Source: Candidatus Homeothermus arabinoxylanisolvens (GTDB lineage: Bacteria > Bacteroidota > Bacteroidia > Bacteroidales > Muribaculaceae). Taken from it: DNA of 64,000 bases. The stretch is from assembly GCA_001689405.1 (NCBI GenBank), contig LUJO01000016.1, positions 46,635 through 110,634 of the forward strand. Direction: 5' to 3'. The translations under genes and the position numbers were made by a program. Below are positions 8,284 through 16,782 of this stretch, piece by piece; positions within the stretch are counted from its first letter, which is position 1; each line of letters starts with the position of its first letter. The notes below the pieces were generated by a model. That model worked only from the letters and a program-made list of their open reading frames with translations, had not been told where the DNA came from and ran no database searches.

Positions 8284-11097
8284 TTATCCAAACTTAAGAC
8301 CCGGTATAGAATGCTTTAATTCGACCAATAAGTTATCATAGACTTTATTGTCTTCCAACAATGACTGATTTACTCTTTTGTCAATTCCGTCAGAGTCTGC
8401 TATGCTGATTGTTCGTAAATAATCTCGTATTCTATAGGTGTTTTGCATAGCGGATCCGTTAGGATCGTCGGGCAGTTCGCCATGTATCTTGTAATGAGTG
8501 TATGTGGCAAGCGTATATGCGCGTCCGTACTGATATGATCTCATTCCGAAGCATAATCTCGCTGCAATCTGGCACCAGTAGATGTCTTTATAAAGTGCTT
8601 TCCAATCCGATTTGCGCCATGATCTAACAGCTTTGGCCCACATAAATTTGTAAACGAGTTGATTGTCTATGCCCAGATTTGCGATATAATTGGCAATATC
8701 GTTACTCATTTCTATTGCTTCGTTGATGCAGTCAGAGTCACCGTATTGGCTAAGTATGCCGATGTATTCACACAGTAGTGCCATGTGGACTGATTTCATC
8801 TCATCAGTGGATACGGTTTCTGCTTCTGCTAAATCAAGGTATTTTCGGAATGTTGATATCGCCTTGCTGAGCTCTTGACGAAGAGTGTAGGCTTTAATCA
8901 TCAGCAGGTAGGCGCGCATAGCGGTGAGTGGCGAATATTTATTGCTCTTTCGGGAAAAGAGTCCTATAAGTCCATGTCTTGCCGGTAGTACTCCCGATTG
9001 TTCCAAAAGGCCTATGGCTGATTTTGCCTTGCCTTCTTCGAGAAGAGCCTCAGCATTAAGAAGTACGGCATCATCAGGTGATATGTTTCCAACGGTTTTT
9101 GCTGCAAGACGTAAAAAATAGGCGGCCTTATCGCATCGATTGTTACTTATATTGACAATAGCCTGTTTTTTGCAATACTTTTCTGCCTCTGCATGGGGAA
9201 GTTTGTAATAGCTTTTGCCGAAAGATTCTTCGGGTTGTCCATTGAACTGAAATTTCAATATCTTTGCTAAAAGCCAGAGGTTATCTAATTGGTTATTGCT
9301 AATTTGCAGTACGATATCAGGAGAGGTAGCGCATTTGTATATTATCTCTTTTACGCGCGCCGGCGAATCCATGTCATCGAATGGCAGATGCCATATATTA
9401 TACAATGTGGCTACGACTGTATCGGCATTTCTTATTAACATATCGCGGTCATTAAGAATGGCACAAACCATTTTTAATCCAAGCGCGGCTCTGATATTGG
9501 TACTCCAGTACATGTCCATCTGATGATACCACTGGCTGTTTATAAACTGCAGGCGTCGGGAGTTACCCTTGCAGAACTGCAGGACATAGGGTTTTATCAC
9601 AGCCCATTTGGACTGCGGTATGTCGAAGATGCCGAGCAGGTCTTGCTCCGATAGCCCGCAGGGAGCCAGTGACAGGGCCGAGGTGACTTGGAAATACTCT
9701 TTTCGCAGGTTTACCGACGAGAAGAGCCTGTCGCCTTTGCGTATAAGGTCATAGAATAAAAAATCTTGTTCGTTTTTGGCAATTCCCTTTATAAAATCGT
9801 CAAGCCCTTCCATTAGCCCGTAATTTACTACTGCATTGAGACTCATTTTCAATGCGGTAGGGTAATTGCCGCTTTTGCCGTTGGCAAGTGCGTCAATCTG
9901 TTCCGAGGTAAGACGTTTGCTGTATTTTCGGGTATAGTTGTCGATAAACTGCCGGCGCAGTTTGACCGGTAATGGATTAAAGTTGATATTGGGTCCTTTG
10001 AGATTAAATGTAAGTGAAAGAGCAAGTGGTGATTGATTGGCGGCTGCGATTACTATATGGGTGTCGGCTCCTGCAGAGTCAATCCAATGTATCATACGTG
10101 TCACCTCATCTTCGGTCAACATTGAGCAGTTGTCAATAGCTACCATGTTCCATTCGTCGGCGGGCAACCGACATTGATTAAACGACATGAACTCGAGGAA
10201 GTCATCCATCGGGGCGAGTGACGGATTTGCACACTCGAAGTCGTAGTATAATATCTTGTTGTCGCTGTAGACTTTGCGCAGGTCGGCCGTGCAGTAGGCG
10301 AGTGCCCATGAAGTGCCTGACCCGGACGGTCCCTGTAGCAGAAGGACTCGCTTCCCTTCCTTTATCCATCGGTCAAAGAAGCCCCGTGTGTTTGACAGGT
10401 CAAAAAGTGTCTGTGACTTGGTGGCGAGAGCATATTCATGTCGGGAGATGACAGCTGTCTCACGGTCGTTGTCGGAGGACGGATATTCCGCCTCAATCAT
10501 GGCTATTAATTCGTCATATAATGTTGCGCCGAGTTCATCGGGCTTGGAGTAGTCATGTACAGGATATTTTGTCTGACCTTTTATCTTGGTCTTGAGCGAC
10601 TTCAGCCGTTGTGATGCGTCGGAGCCTTCAGCCTCTTTGAACTCTTTGGGTATATCGTCGTCGGGACGCTTTATGAAGAAGCATGCATGAGGCATGTTCA
10701 TGTCGCGGAGCACACCGTACTCAAGCTCCATCTCGGTAATGCTTGCTCTTTGATTGATTTTGTCGGTAAGCCATTGGCGCTGGCTTTCTACAGCAGGGCG
10801 CAAAGCGTCAAGTTCGCCGAGCGATGGCGTCCAACCGTAACGCTCTCCGAGTATTCCTATGAAAAACGGTCGGGAATTGTCGATTTCCTCCATGCATGTG
10901 GTCAACACGAGACCGTTGCGGCTGTCCTCTTCGGGGATACCCCAGCGCAGGTCGATATGCGTGAAGTCGAGGTATCGTCGGGAGCAGTATTCTTTTATGC
11001 GGGGAAAAACAAAGGAGTTGAGGTAATCGCGTTCGGCATTCATGTCGCGGAACGTAGAGGATATGAATACTCTGACTGACGGGGTTCGGGTAGTCAT
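8284..11097 (-). CDS. DUF4062 / P-loop NTPase-like / TPR-like protein (STAND-type architecture)
   Basis: A 937-residue protein in three parts. Residues 7-200 are a DUF4062 domain (VRVFISSTFRDMNAERDYL, then IDLRWGIPEED and GILGERYGW). A P-loop NTPase-like domain follows (about 235-500). The rest is alpha-helical with TPR-like spacing. The order recalls TEP1/NPHP3-type and bacterial STAND proteins, used in signalling and phage defence. The Walker A position reads GPSGSGTS (256-263), with Thr262 in place of the catalytic Lys; the Walker B-like stretch is MVAIDNC (318-324). It may bind nucleotide poorly or be a pseudo-ATPase. Codons look more A/T-rich by eye than in menG-purC next door, hinting at transfer. 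Defence or sensing is inference; no partner effector gene is adjacent. Confidence 0.75.
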   Translation of the reverse strand: MTTRTPSVRVFISSTFRDMNAERDYLNSFVFPRIKEYCSRRYLDFTHIDLRWGIPEEDSRNGLVLTTCMEEIDNSRPFFIGILGERYGWTPSLGELDALRPAVESQRQWLTDKINQRASITEMELEYGVLRDMNMPHACFFIKRPDDDIPKEFKEAEGSDASQRLKSLKTKIKGQTKYPVHDYSKPDELGATLYDELIAMIEAEYPSSDNDRETAVISRHEYALATKSQTLFDLSNTRGFFDRWIKEGKRVLLLQGPSGSGTSWALAYCTADLRKVYSDNKILYYDFECANPSLAPMDDFLEFMSFNQCRLPADEWNMVAIDNCSMLTEDEVTRMIHWIDSAGADTHIVIAAANQSPLALSLTFNLKGPNINFNPLPVKLRRQFIDNYTRKYSKRLTSEQIDALANGKSGNYPTALKMSLNAVVNYGLMEGLDDFIKGIAKNEQDFLFYDLIRKGDRLFSSVNLRKEYFQVTSALSLAPCGLSEQDLLGIFDIPQSKWAVIKPYVLQFCKGNSRRLQFINSQWYHQMDMYWSTNIRAALGLKMVCAILNDRDMLIRNADTVVATLYNIWHLPFDDMDSPARVKEIIYKCATSPDIVLQISNNQLDNLWLLAKILKFQFNGQPEESFGKSYYKLPHAEAEKYCKKQAIVNISNNRCDKAAYFLRLAAKTVGNISPDDAVLLNAEALLEEGKAKSAIGLLEQSGVLPARHGLIGLFSRKSNKYSPLTAMRAYLLMIKAYTLRQELSKAISTFRKYLDLAEAETVSTDEMKSVHMALLCEYIGILSQYGDSDCINEAIEMSNDIANYIANLGIDNQLVYKFMWAKAVRSWRKSDWKALYKDIYWCQIAARLCFGMRSYQYGRAYTLATYTHYKIHGELPDDPNGSAMQNTYRIRDYLRTISIADSDGIDKRVNQSLLEDNKVYDNLLVELKHSIPGLKFG

Positions 11098-11153
11098 GGG
11101 GGAGGAATGATAATGAGGTTGTAAATAAGTCAGGCGTTGTCAGGGCTGAAGCG

Positions 11154-11891
11154 TTATTTCACGGCGGTGTAGATGGTGCAGGTGCCGAAAGTCAAGCGGC
11201 AGAAGCGGCAGTCGGTGAAGCCGGCATCGCGCATGAGCCGTAGCATGTCATTGCCTTGCGGTACGGCGGCTATGCTTTCGGGCAGGTAGCTGTAGGCCCG
11301 CACATCGTGCGACACAAGACGTCCGACGGCGGGGATTATGTGGTTGGTGTAGAAGTTGTAAAAGGGTTTTACGAGGGGAGAGACGGGAGTGGACAGTTCT
11401 ATGACGCAAAGCATGCCGCCGCGTGAAAGCACGCGGTACATCTCGCGGTAGCCGCGGTCGAGGTGTTCGAAGTTGCGTACTCCGTATGCCACGGTTATGC
11501 AGTCAAATACTTCCTGTGCGAAAGGCAGGTCGAGGCAGTCGCCGGTCATGAAACGTATGTGCGCTTCCGCGCCCGCGTTTTCAGCTTTTTTTCGGGCTAT
11601 GCCTATCATGCCCTCACTCAGGTCGATGCCGGTTATTCTGTCGGGGTGAAGCCGACGGTGCATGAGCAGGGCGAGGTCGCCGGTGCCGGTGGCCACATCG
11701 AGTATGTGTTGCGGCGCCCGGCGGCGCAGCATGTTGACTGCGCGCCGCCGCCACAATTTGTCAATGCCGAAAGTCATCATACGGTTCATGAAGTCGTAGG
11801 CCGGGGCGATAGAGTCAAACATCTCTCTAACCTGCTCGGTCTTGCAACGGTCATCGCCGTAGGGGTTGATTTTTTCGGCTTTTACTTCCAT
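11154..11891 (-). CDS. menG: Demethylmenaquinone methyltransferase
   Basis: A 245-residue UbiE/MenG-family SAM-dependent methyltransferase for the last step of menaquinone synthesis. It shows the N-terminal signature YDFMNRMMTFGIDKLWRR, SAM-binding motif I LDVATGTGDLALLM, GIDLSEGMIGIARKK, and the family stretch ITVAYGVRNFEHLDRGYREM. Menaquinone is the usual quinone of anaerobic Bacteroidales, so MenG is preferred over UbiE. It follows purC by 14 bases and is probably co-transcribed with it. Confidence 0.93.
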   Translation of the reverse strand: MEVKAEKINPYGDDRCKTEQVREMFDSIAPAYDFMNRMMTFGIDKLWRRRAVNMLRRRAPQHILDVATGTGDLALLMHRRLHPDRITGIDLSEGMIGIARKKAENAGAEAHIRFMTGDCLDLPFAQEVFDCITVAYGVRNFEHLDRGYREMYRVLSRGGMLCVIELSTPVSPLVKPFYNFYTNHIIPAVGRLVSHDVRAYSYLPESIAAVPQGNDMLRLMRDAGFTDCRFCRLTFGTCTIYTAVK

Positions 11892-11905
11892 TGGTTACTG
11901 TCGTG

Positions 11906-12856
11906 TTATTTGCGTGAAGCGAGGTAGTTCTCCACATTCTTTCTGATGCGCTCGGCAAGGTCGGTCTCGTCGGTCTTTACAAACGGCTCGCCGGTTATGT
12001 GCTCGTACAGTTCGATGTAGCGTTCGCTCACGGAGTCGCAGTAGGCATCGGTCATTTCGGGAACCTGCTGTCCGGGCTTGCCCATGAAGCCGTGTTCGAT
12101 AAGCCACTGACGTACAAATTCCTTGGAGAGCTGGCGCTGCGGTTCGCCTTTGGCAAAACGCTCCTCGTAACCGTCGGCATAGAAGTAGCGTGATGAGTCG
12201 GGAGTGTGTATCTCGTCGATGAGGTATACTTTGCCGTCGCGTTTGCCGAATTCATACTTTGTGTCGACAAGTATGAGCCCCTTTTCAGCCGCTATCTCGG
12301 TTCCGCGCTTAAACAGTGCGCGTGTATAGCGCTCCATCGTCTCGTAGTCTTCTTTGCTGACTATGCCCTGTGCTATTATTTCTTCGCGCGATATGTTCTC
12401 GTCATGTCCGGCCTCGGCTTTGGTGGTCGGGGTTATGATGGGCTCGGGGAAGCGTTCGTTTTCTTTCATGCCGTCGGGCAGTTTCACTCCGCACAATTCG
12501 CGCATGCCGGCGCTGTATTCACGCCACGCGCTGCCGGTCAGGTAGCCGCGGATAATCATCTCAACACGGAAACCCTCGCATTTCAGTCCCACGGTGACCA
12601 TGGGGTCGGGAGTGGCGAGTTTCCAGTTGGGTACTATATCGGCGGTAGCGTCGAGAAATTTTGCCGCGATCTGGTTGAGCACCTGTCCCTTGTAGGGGAT
12701 GCCTTTGGGAAGTATCACGTCAAATGCCGATATACGGTCGGTTGCCACCATTACCATGAGGTCGTTGTCGATGTCGTAGACATCACGTACTTTGCCGTGG
12801 TATACACTGTCCTGCCCCGGAAAGTTGAAATCGGTCTGAGTTAGAGTCTTGGCCAT
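11906..12856 (-). CDS. purC: Phosphoribosylaminoimidazole-succinocarboxamide synthase
   Basis: A 316-residue SAICAR synthetase of purine biosynthesis, ligating aspartate to CAIR with ATP. Motifs include YHGKVRDVYDID, ATDRISAFDVILPKGIPYKG, the CEGFRVEMIIRGYLTGSAWR stretch and LVDTKYEFGKRDGKVYLIDE. It is the long form common in Bacteroidetes. It lies between phoH (20 bases upstream) and menG (14 bases downstream) in one minus-strand unit. Confidence 0.95.
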   Translation of the reverse strand: MAKTLTQTDFNFPGQDSVYHGKVRDVYDIDNDLMVMVATDRISAFDVILPKGIPYKGQVLNQIAAKFLDATADIVPNWKLATPDPMVTVGLKCEGFRVEMIIRGYLTGSAWREYSAGMRELCGVKLPDGMKENERFPEPIITPTTKAEAGHDENISREEIIAQGIVSKEDYETMERYTRALFKRGTEIAAEKGLILVDTKYEFGKRDGKVYLIDEIHTPDSSRYFYADGYEERFAKGEPQRQLSKEFVRQWLIEHGFMGKPGQQVPEMTDAYCDSVSERYIELYEHITGEPFVKTDETDLAERIRKNVENYLASRK

Positions 12857-12876
12857 TGCGATATATTTGATTTGAA

Positions 12877-13860
12877 TTATTGGTTTCCGTTATCGTGCCG
12901 TTCGCCGGCACCCTCTTCTTTCTTCATGTCATCCCACTTCTGGTAGGCTTCGACTATACGCTGTACGAGCTGATGGCGCACTATGTCTTTTTTGCCGAAC
13001 TCCACCATGCCTATGCCGGGCACCCCTTTCAGTACCTTAAGCGCCTGTACAAGACCGGAACTTACCGTACGCGGCAGGTCAATCTGTGTGATGTCGCCGG
13101 TTATTATCATTTTGGCGTTCATGCCCAGTCGGGTAAGAAACATCTTTATCTGGTGGGTGGTGGTGTTCTGTGCTTCGTCGAGCACTATCACGGCGTCGTT
13201 AAGGGTGCGTCCGCGCATAAAGGCGAGCGGAGCTATCTGTATGACATTGCTTTCAAGATACTCCTTTAACTTCGCGGCGGGTATCATGTCCTCAAGTGCA
13301 TCGTACAGGGGCTGAAGATAGGGGTCTATCTTGTCTTTCATATCGCCGGGAAGAAAGCCGAGCTTCTCGCCGGCCTCTACAGCGGGACGCGAGAGTATTA
13401 TCTTGCGCACTTCGCGGTTTTTAAGCGCACGTACGGCCAGCGCTATGGCTACGTATGTCTTGCCTGTGCCTGCGGGCCCGAGGGCAAATGTAAGGTCGTT
13501 GTTTATGACGGAGTTTACGAGCAGCTGCTGGTTGGCGGAGCGTGCCGATATTGGCTTGCCGTTGATGCCGAATATTATGACATTGTCGGTCTTTACCTCT
13601 TTTGCACCGGTGCCTTTGACTATGTCAAGTATTACATCCTCGGTAAGTTTATTGTATTGTGCACAATAGGCTTCGAGTTCCTTTATCTTCTTTTCAAAGT
13701 TTGCGGTCTCTTCCGGATCGCCGATCACTTTTATTATCTGGCCCCGTGCAGCCATGCGCAGCTTTGGGAAAAGATTCCTTATCAGTTGCATGTTGCAGTT
13801 GTTTATGCCGTAGAAGCTGACCGGGTCGACGTTGTCTATTATTATGATGCGTTCTATCAT
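12877..13860 (-). CDS. PhoH-like ATPase
   Basis: A 327-residue PhoH family protein, a cytoplasmic P-loop ATPase linked to RNA metabolism. Walker A is GPAGTGKT at 128-135, preceded by NDLTFAL, and Walker B is VIVLDEAQNTTTHQIKMFLTR, followed by ITGDITQIDLP. An N-terminal region (KLRMAARGQIIKVIGDPE) resembles the small domain seen before PhoH cores. It starts 12 bases past the lptD stop and precedes purC. Confidence 0.9.
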   Translation of the reverse strand: MIERIIIIDNVDPVSFYGINNCNMQLIRNLFPKLRMAARGQIIKVIGDPEETANFEKKIKELEAYCAQYNKLTEDVILDIVKGTGAKEVKTDNVIIFGINGKPISARSANQQLLVNSVINNDLTFALGPAGTGKTYVAIALAVRALKNREVRKIILSRPAVEAGEKLGFLPGDMKDKIDPYLQPLYDALEDMIPAAKLKEYLESNVIQIAPLAFMRGRTLNDAVIVLDEAQNTTTHQIKMFLTRLGMNAKMIITGDITQIDLPRTVSSGLVQALKVLKGVPGIGMVEFGKKDIVRHQLVQRIVEAYQKWDDMKKEEGAGERHDNGNQ

Positions 13861-13872
13861 GTTGCTTGTTGA

Positions 13873-16695
13873 TTAATACCAGTTGACGCCGTTGGACTGC
13901 GATGAACGCTTGTCATACTTCAGATCCTGAAGCAGCGATGACTTGACCGATATGTGGAAGTTGTAACTCTTGTACGGACCTACCGGTACGAAGCTCGCCG
14001 TCATGGTGAAGCAGTGCAGGTCGCGCGATATGTTACAGTTCATATAGGCTATCTTGTGGGTGTCGAAGTTGTAGCTGGCGCTGAAGCCGAAGTTCCAGTT
14101 CTTGGTCGGCTGTATGTTGCCCGAGAAACTCAGGTTCTGTGTTATGCGCGGGTCATACTCCATCTTCTTTTTGTTGAATTCGCCGTAGCCGTAGTTTATC
14201 GAGTAATTGAATGTAAGGCTCCACGGCACCTCCCATTTCATATATCCACCGTCGCCCACCTCCATCTGGCGGTCCTCTTCATCGCGACGCCGCGCCGTGT
14301 TGCGGCCCGAGAAGTTGTCGCCTTCGTCATCATAGTCGTCTTCCTCTCTTTCGCTGTCGCGGTTGCCGGAATTTTTGTCACGGTCTTTTTTGTCTTTCTT
14401 CTTGAAGGTGTTGTTGTTGAACGTGTAGGAGAATGAAGTACCCGTGCTTGACAGACGTCCTATGCCTTTGCCGGCTTTCCAGCGTGGTACGTTGACACGT
14501 ACCGGATTGCCCGCCGAATTGAGCTGGTATGTATACACATCCCATGTCGCCGACAGGTTCAGGTTGAAGTTCTTGACGAGACGCAGCAGCAACGATGTGT
14601 TGATATTGCTCCAGTTCATGGAGTCGGCGGCGAAGTTGTAGCTTTGCGATATGGATAGGTTCTCGATAAGCGATATCTTCTTTTCGCCGATACTGTCGTT
14701 GGACTTGACCTTCATCTCGAGGTTGTTGGCCAACGACACACTCAGTATGCCCGAGCGCCCCTGTCCGGGTACGCCGAAGAGCGCGTTGGGAAACATCGAA
14801 TATTTTTTTGTCACGGTTTCGCCCGCGCTGTTCTGATACTGATACTGGTCATAGTAGCCGAAGAACGGCGACGCGAAGTCGGGCGCACCCGAAAATGATA
14901 TGGACGGGGTGAGCACGTGGCGTATCATCTTTACTTTGTCGCCGAGAAACTTCATGGGCTGGTAGAAGCCGTACAGCTTGGTGTCGAGCGACACCGATGC
15001 CTGAAAGTCCCACACATTGTAGAAGCCATAGGTCGTATCCATGACCTCGGCCGACGCGTTGGGGTCCCACTGCCGCCTTACTTTTGAGGTGTACATGCGG
15101 TCGTCGATACGGAGTGAGGGAGTGACGTTTATGTACTTGAACATATTGAACGTGGCCGAAATGGGTATTGAGTGTTTCATACCGTTACGCCAGTCCTTTA
15201 TGAGGCTTTTCTGGAAAAACTCATCCTGATTGGCCGTGAGCGAGTTCTGGAAAATTCCGGAGTAGGATAGCTTTATCTTTTCATACCAGCGCTCTTTGCC
15301 TACTGCACGTTTGCGCTTGAACGGGTAAACCTGCGACAGCGTCACTGTAAGGTTGGGGAACGATACGGCCAACGTTGAGTCCTGTGTACGCTGTGCTATG
15401 TTGGCTGTCGTCGAGAATGACCATTTTGAATTGGGTATGCGGTAGGTCATGTTGACGGTAGAGCTCTTGGTGTTCTCGGTAAACGAGTTGCTGTAGTAGC
15501 TGTTGAGGTCATTGCGCGTATAACCGCTCGTCGTGAAGTTCACACTTGCCGATAGGCTCATGTTGGGGTTGGCCTTCGTATCCTGCGAGTGATTCCAAAG
15601 TATCTGGAAGTTGGTCTGCTTGGAGTAGTCGGGGCTGCCTTTTTCGCCATATATGGTATTAAGGTAGCTTACATGGAAACTGCCCGAGTATTTGTAGCGT
15701 TTCACGTAGCTCGACTGGGCCGACAGACCCCATGACCCTTTGGTGTAAAGTTCGCCGGTAAGCGCAAGGTCTATGTTGTCGTTTATGGCGAAGTAGTAAC
15801 CGCCGTTGCTTAGGTAAAAACCTCGGTTATAATCATCGCCGAATGTAGGGAATATTATACCCGAAGAGTATTTTTCGGAGAAGGGGAAGTAACCGAAGGG
15901 CACCGCGAGCGGAAGCGGAAGCCCGGCGAGCACCATGTAGGCCGGCCCGGTCACTATGTTGCTTTTGGGTTTTACCTTCGCTTTGGTAAGCTGGAAATAG
16001 AAGTGGGGATGCTCATGATCGGAGCAGGTGGAGTAGCGTCCGTTGCGCAGGTAATACTCGCCGTTCTCCATCTTCTTGGTCTGTCCGCCGGTCAGATAAC
16101 CTTCGCCCTGCTCGGTGATGACGTCGGTTATAAAACCGCGCTGCGACTTGAAGTTGTAGTTCATTGTCTGCGACTCGTATTCGCCGCTTTTGTCGGTAAA
16201 CACCGGGGTTCCGGTCAATTCACCCACCGAGTCGGGACGTCCTATGGCATGCACGTTGTTGGTCGCCATATCCATTGACACCTCGGCTGCCGTAAGTTTC
16301 ATGTCGCCGTAGGTCAGCTCGGCGTCGCCGTACATGTAGGCGCTGTTGCGGCCTATCAGTATCATGGAGTCTTTGGATGCGAAGTTGACCACGTTGTCAA
16401 GGTCTACTTTCTGGCGTACGATCCGCGATTTACGCGGGCCTTGCGGCACTTCGTCACGGTTAAACACTTCGGCTACGGAGTCGGAGTCCATATCGCTCAC
16501 AAGAGTGCGCCGATGCAGGTCGGCCGCGTCAAGGGCAACGGTCGAGTCGATATTGAGGCTGTCTGTGTCGCCGGTTATAAGGTCGTGTGCGGCCGGCACG
16601 CTATCGGCATGCTGACGGCTGGGCGACCCCGATGCTAAGGCTGATATGGCGCATAGCAGTACGATGGTTACAATATATAGATGAGAGTGTCTCAA
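13873..16695 (-). CDS. lptD: LptD/OstA-like LPS-assembly outer-membrane protein
   Basis: A 940-residue protein with a signal peptide (MRHSHLYIVTIVLLCAISALAS), an OstA-like periplasmic domain (about 95-235: AYMYGDAELTYGDMKLTAAE, YYLRNGRYSTC), then the LptD barrel start with LPLPLAVPFGYFPFSEKYSSG and many beta-strands to the C-terminus ending NGVNWY. It would insert lipopolysaccharide into the outer leaflet. A highly charged low-complexity stretch (about 755-815, rich in Lys/Asp/Glu/Arg) probably forms an extracellular or periplasmic loop. It lacks the cysteine-pair pattern of E. coli LptD, as in other Bacteroidetes. It is the first gene of a unit running to phoH-purC-menG and is divergent from tamB. 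Confidence 0.85.
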   Translation of the reverse strand: MRHSHLYIVTIVLLCAISALASGSPSRQHADSVPAAHDLITGDTDSLNIDSTVALDAADLHRRTLVSDMDSDSVAEVFNRDEVPQGPRKSRIVRQKVDLDNVVNFASKDSMILIGRNSAYMYGDAELTYGDMKLTAAEVSMDMATNNVHAIGRPDSVGELTGTPVFTDKSGEYESQTMNYNFKSQRGFITDVITEQGEGYLTGGQTKKMENGEYYLRNGRYSTCSDHEHPHFYFQLTKAKVKPKSNIVTGPAYMVLAGLPLPLAVPFGYFPFSEKYSSGIIFPTFGDDYNRGFYLSNGGYYFAINDNIDLALTGELYTKGSWGLSAQSSYVKRYKYSGSFHVSYLNTIYGEKGSPDYSKQTNFQILWNHSQDTKANPNMSLSASVNFTTSGYTRNDLNSYYSNSFTENTKSSTVNMTYRIPNSKWSFSTTANIAQRTQDSTLAVSFPNLTVTLSQVYPFKRKRAVGKERWYEKIKLSYSGIFQNSLTANQDEFFQKSLIKDWRNGMKHSIPISATFNMFKYINVTPSLRIDDRMYTSKVRRQWDPNASAEVMDTTYGFYNVWDFQASVSLDTKLYGFYQPMKFLGDKVKMIRHVLTPSISFSGAPDFASPFFGYYDQYQYQNSAGETVTKKYSMFPNALFGVPGQGRSGILSVSLANNLEMKVKSNDSIGEKKISLIENLSISQSYNFAADSMNWSNINTSLLLRLVKNFNLNLSATWDVYTYQLNSAGNPVRVNVPRWKAGKGIGRLSSTGTSFSYTFNNNTFKKKDKKDRDKNSGNRDSEREEDDYDDEGDNFSGRNTARRRDEEDRQMEVGDGGYMKWEVPWSLTFNYSINYGYGEFNKKKMEYDPRITQNLSFSGNIQPTKNWNFGFSASYNFDTHKIAYMNCNISRDLHCFTMTASFVPVGPYKSYNFHISVKSSLLQDLKYDKRSSQSNGVNWY

Positions 16696-16729
16696 CTTGG
16701 ATTGGCCTTTTTCTGATAAAAATTTTGCA

Positions 16730-16737
16730 CAAAGATA
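16730..16737 (-). promoter_or_regulatory. -7 box of the lptD promoter
   Basis: On the minus strand this reads TATCTTTG, an exact TAnnTTTG match, 35 bases before the lptD ATG. The -33 region is A/T-rich without a clear TTTG. Confidence 0.55.
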
Positions 16738-16782
16738 CTACATGACATGAGATTAAAAAAATTATATGTCCAAGTTTAGCAA

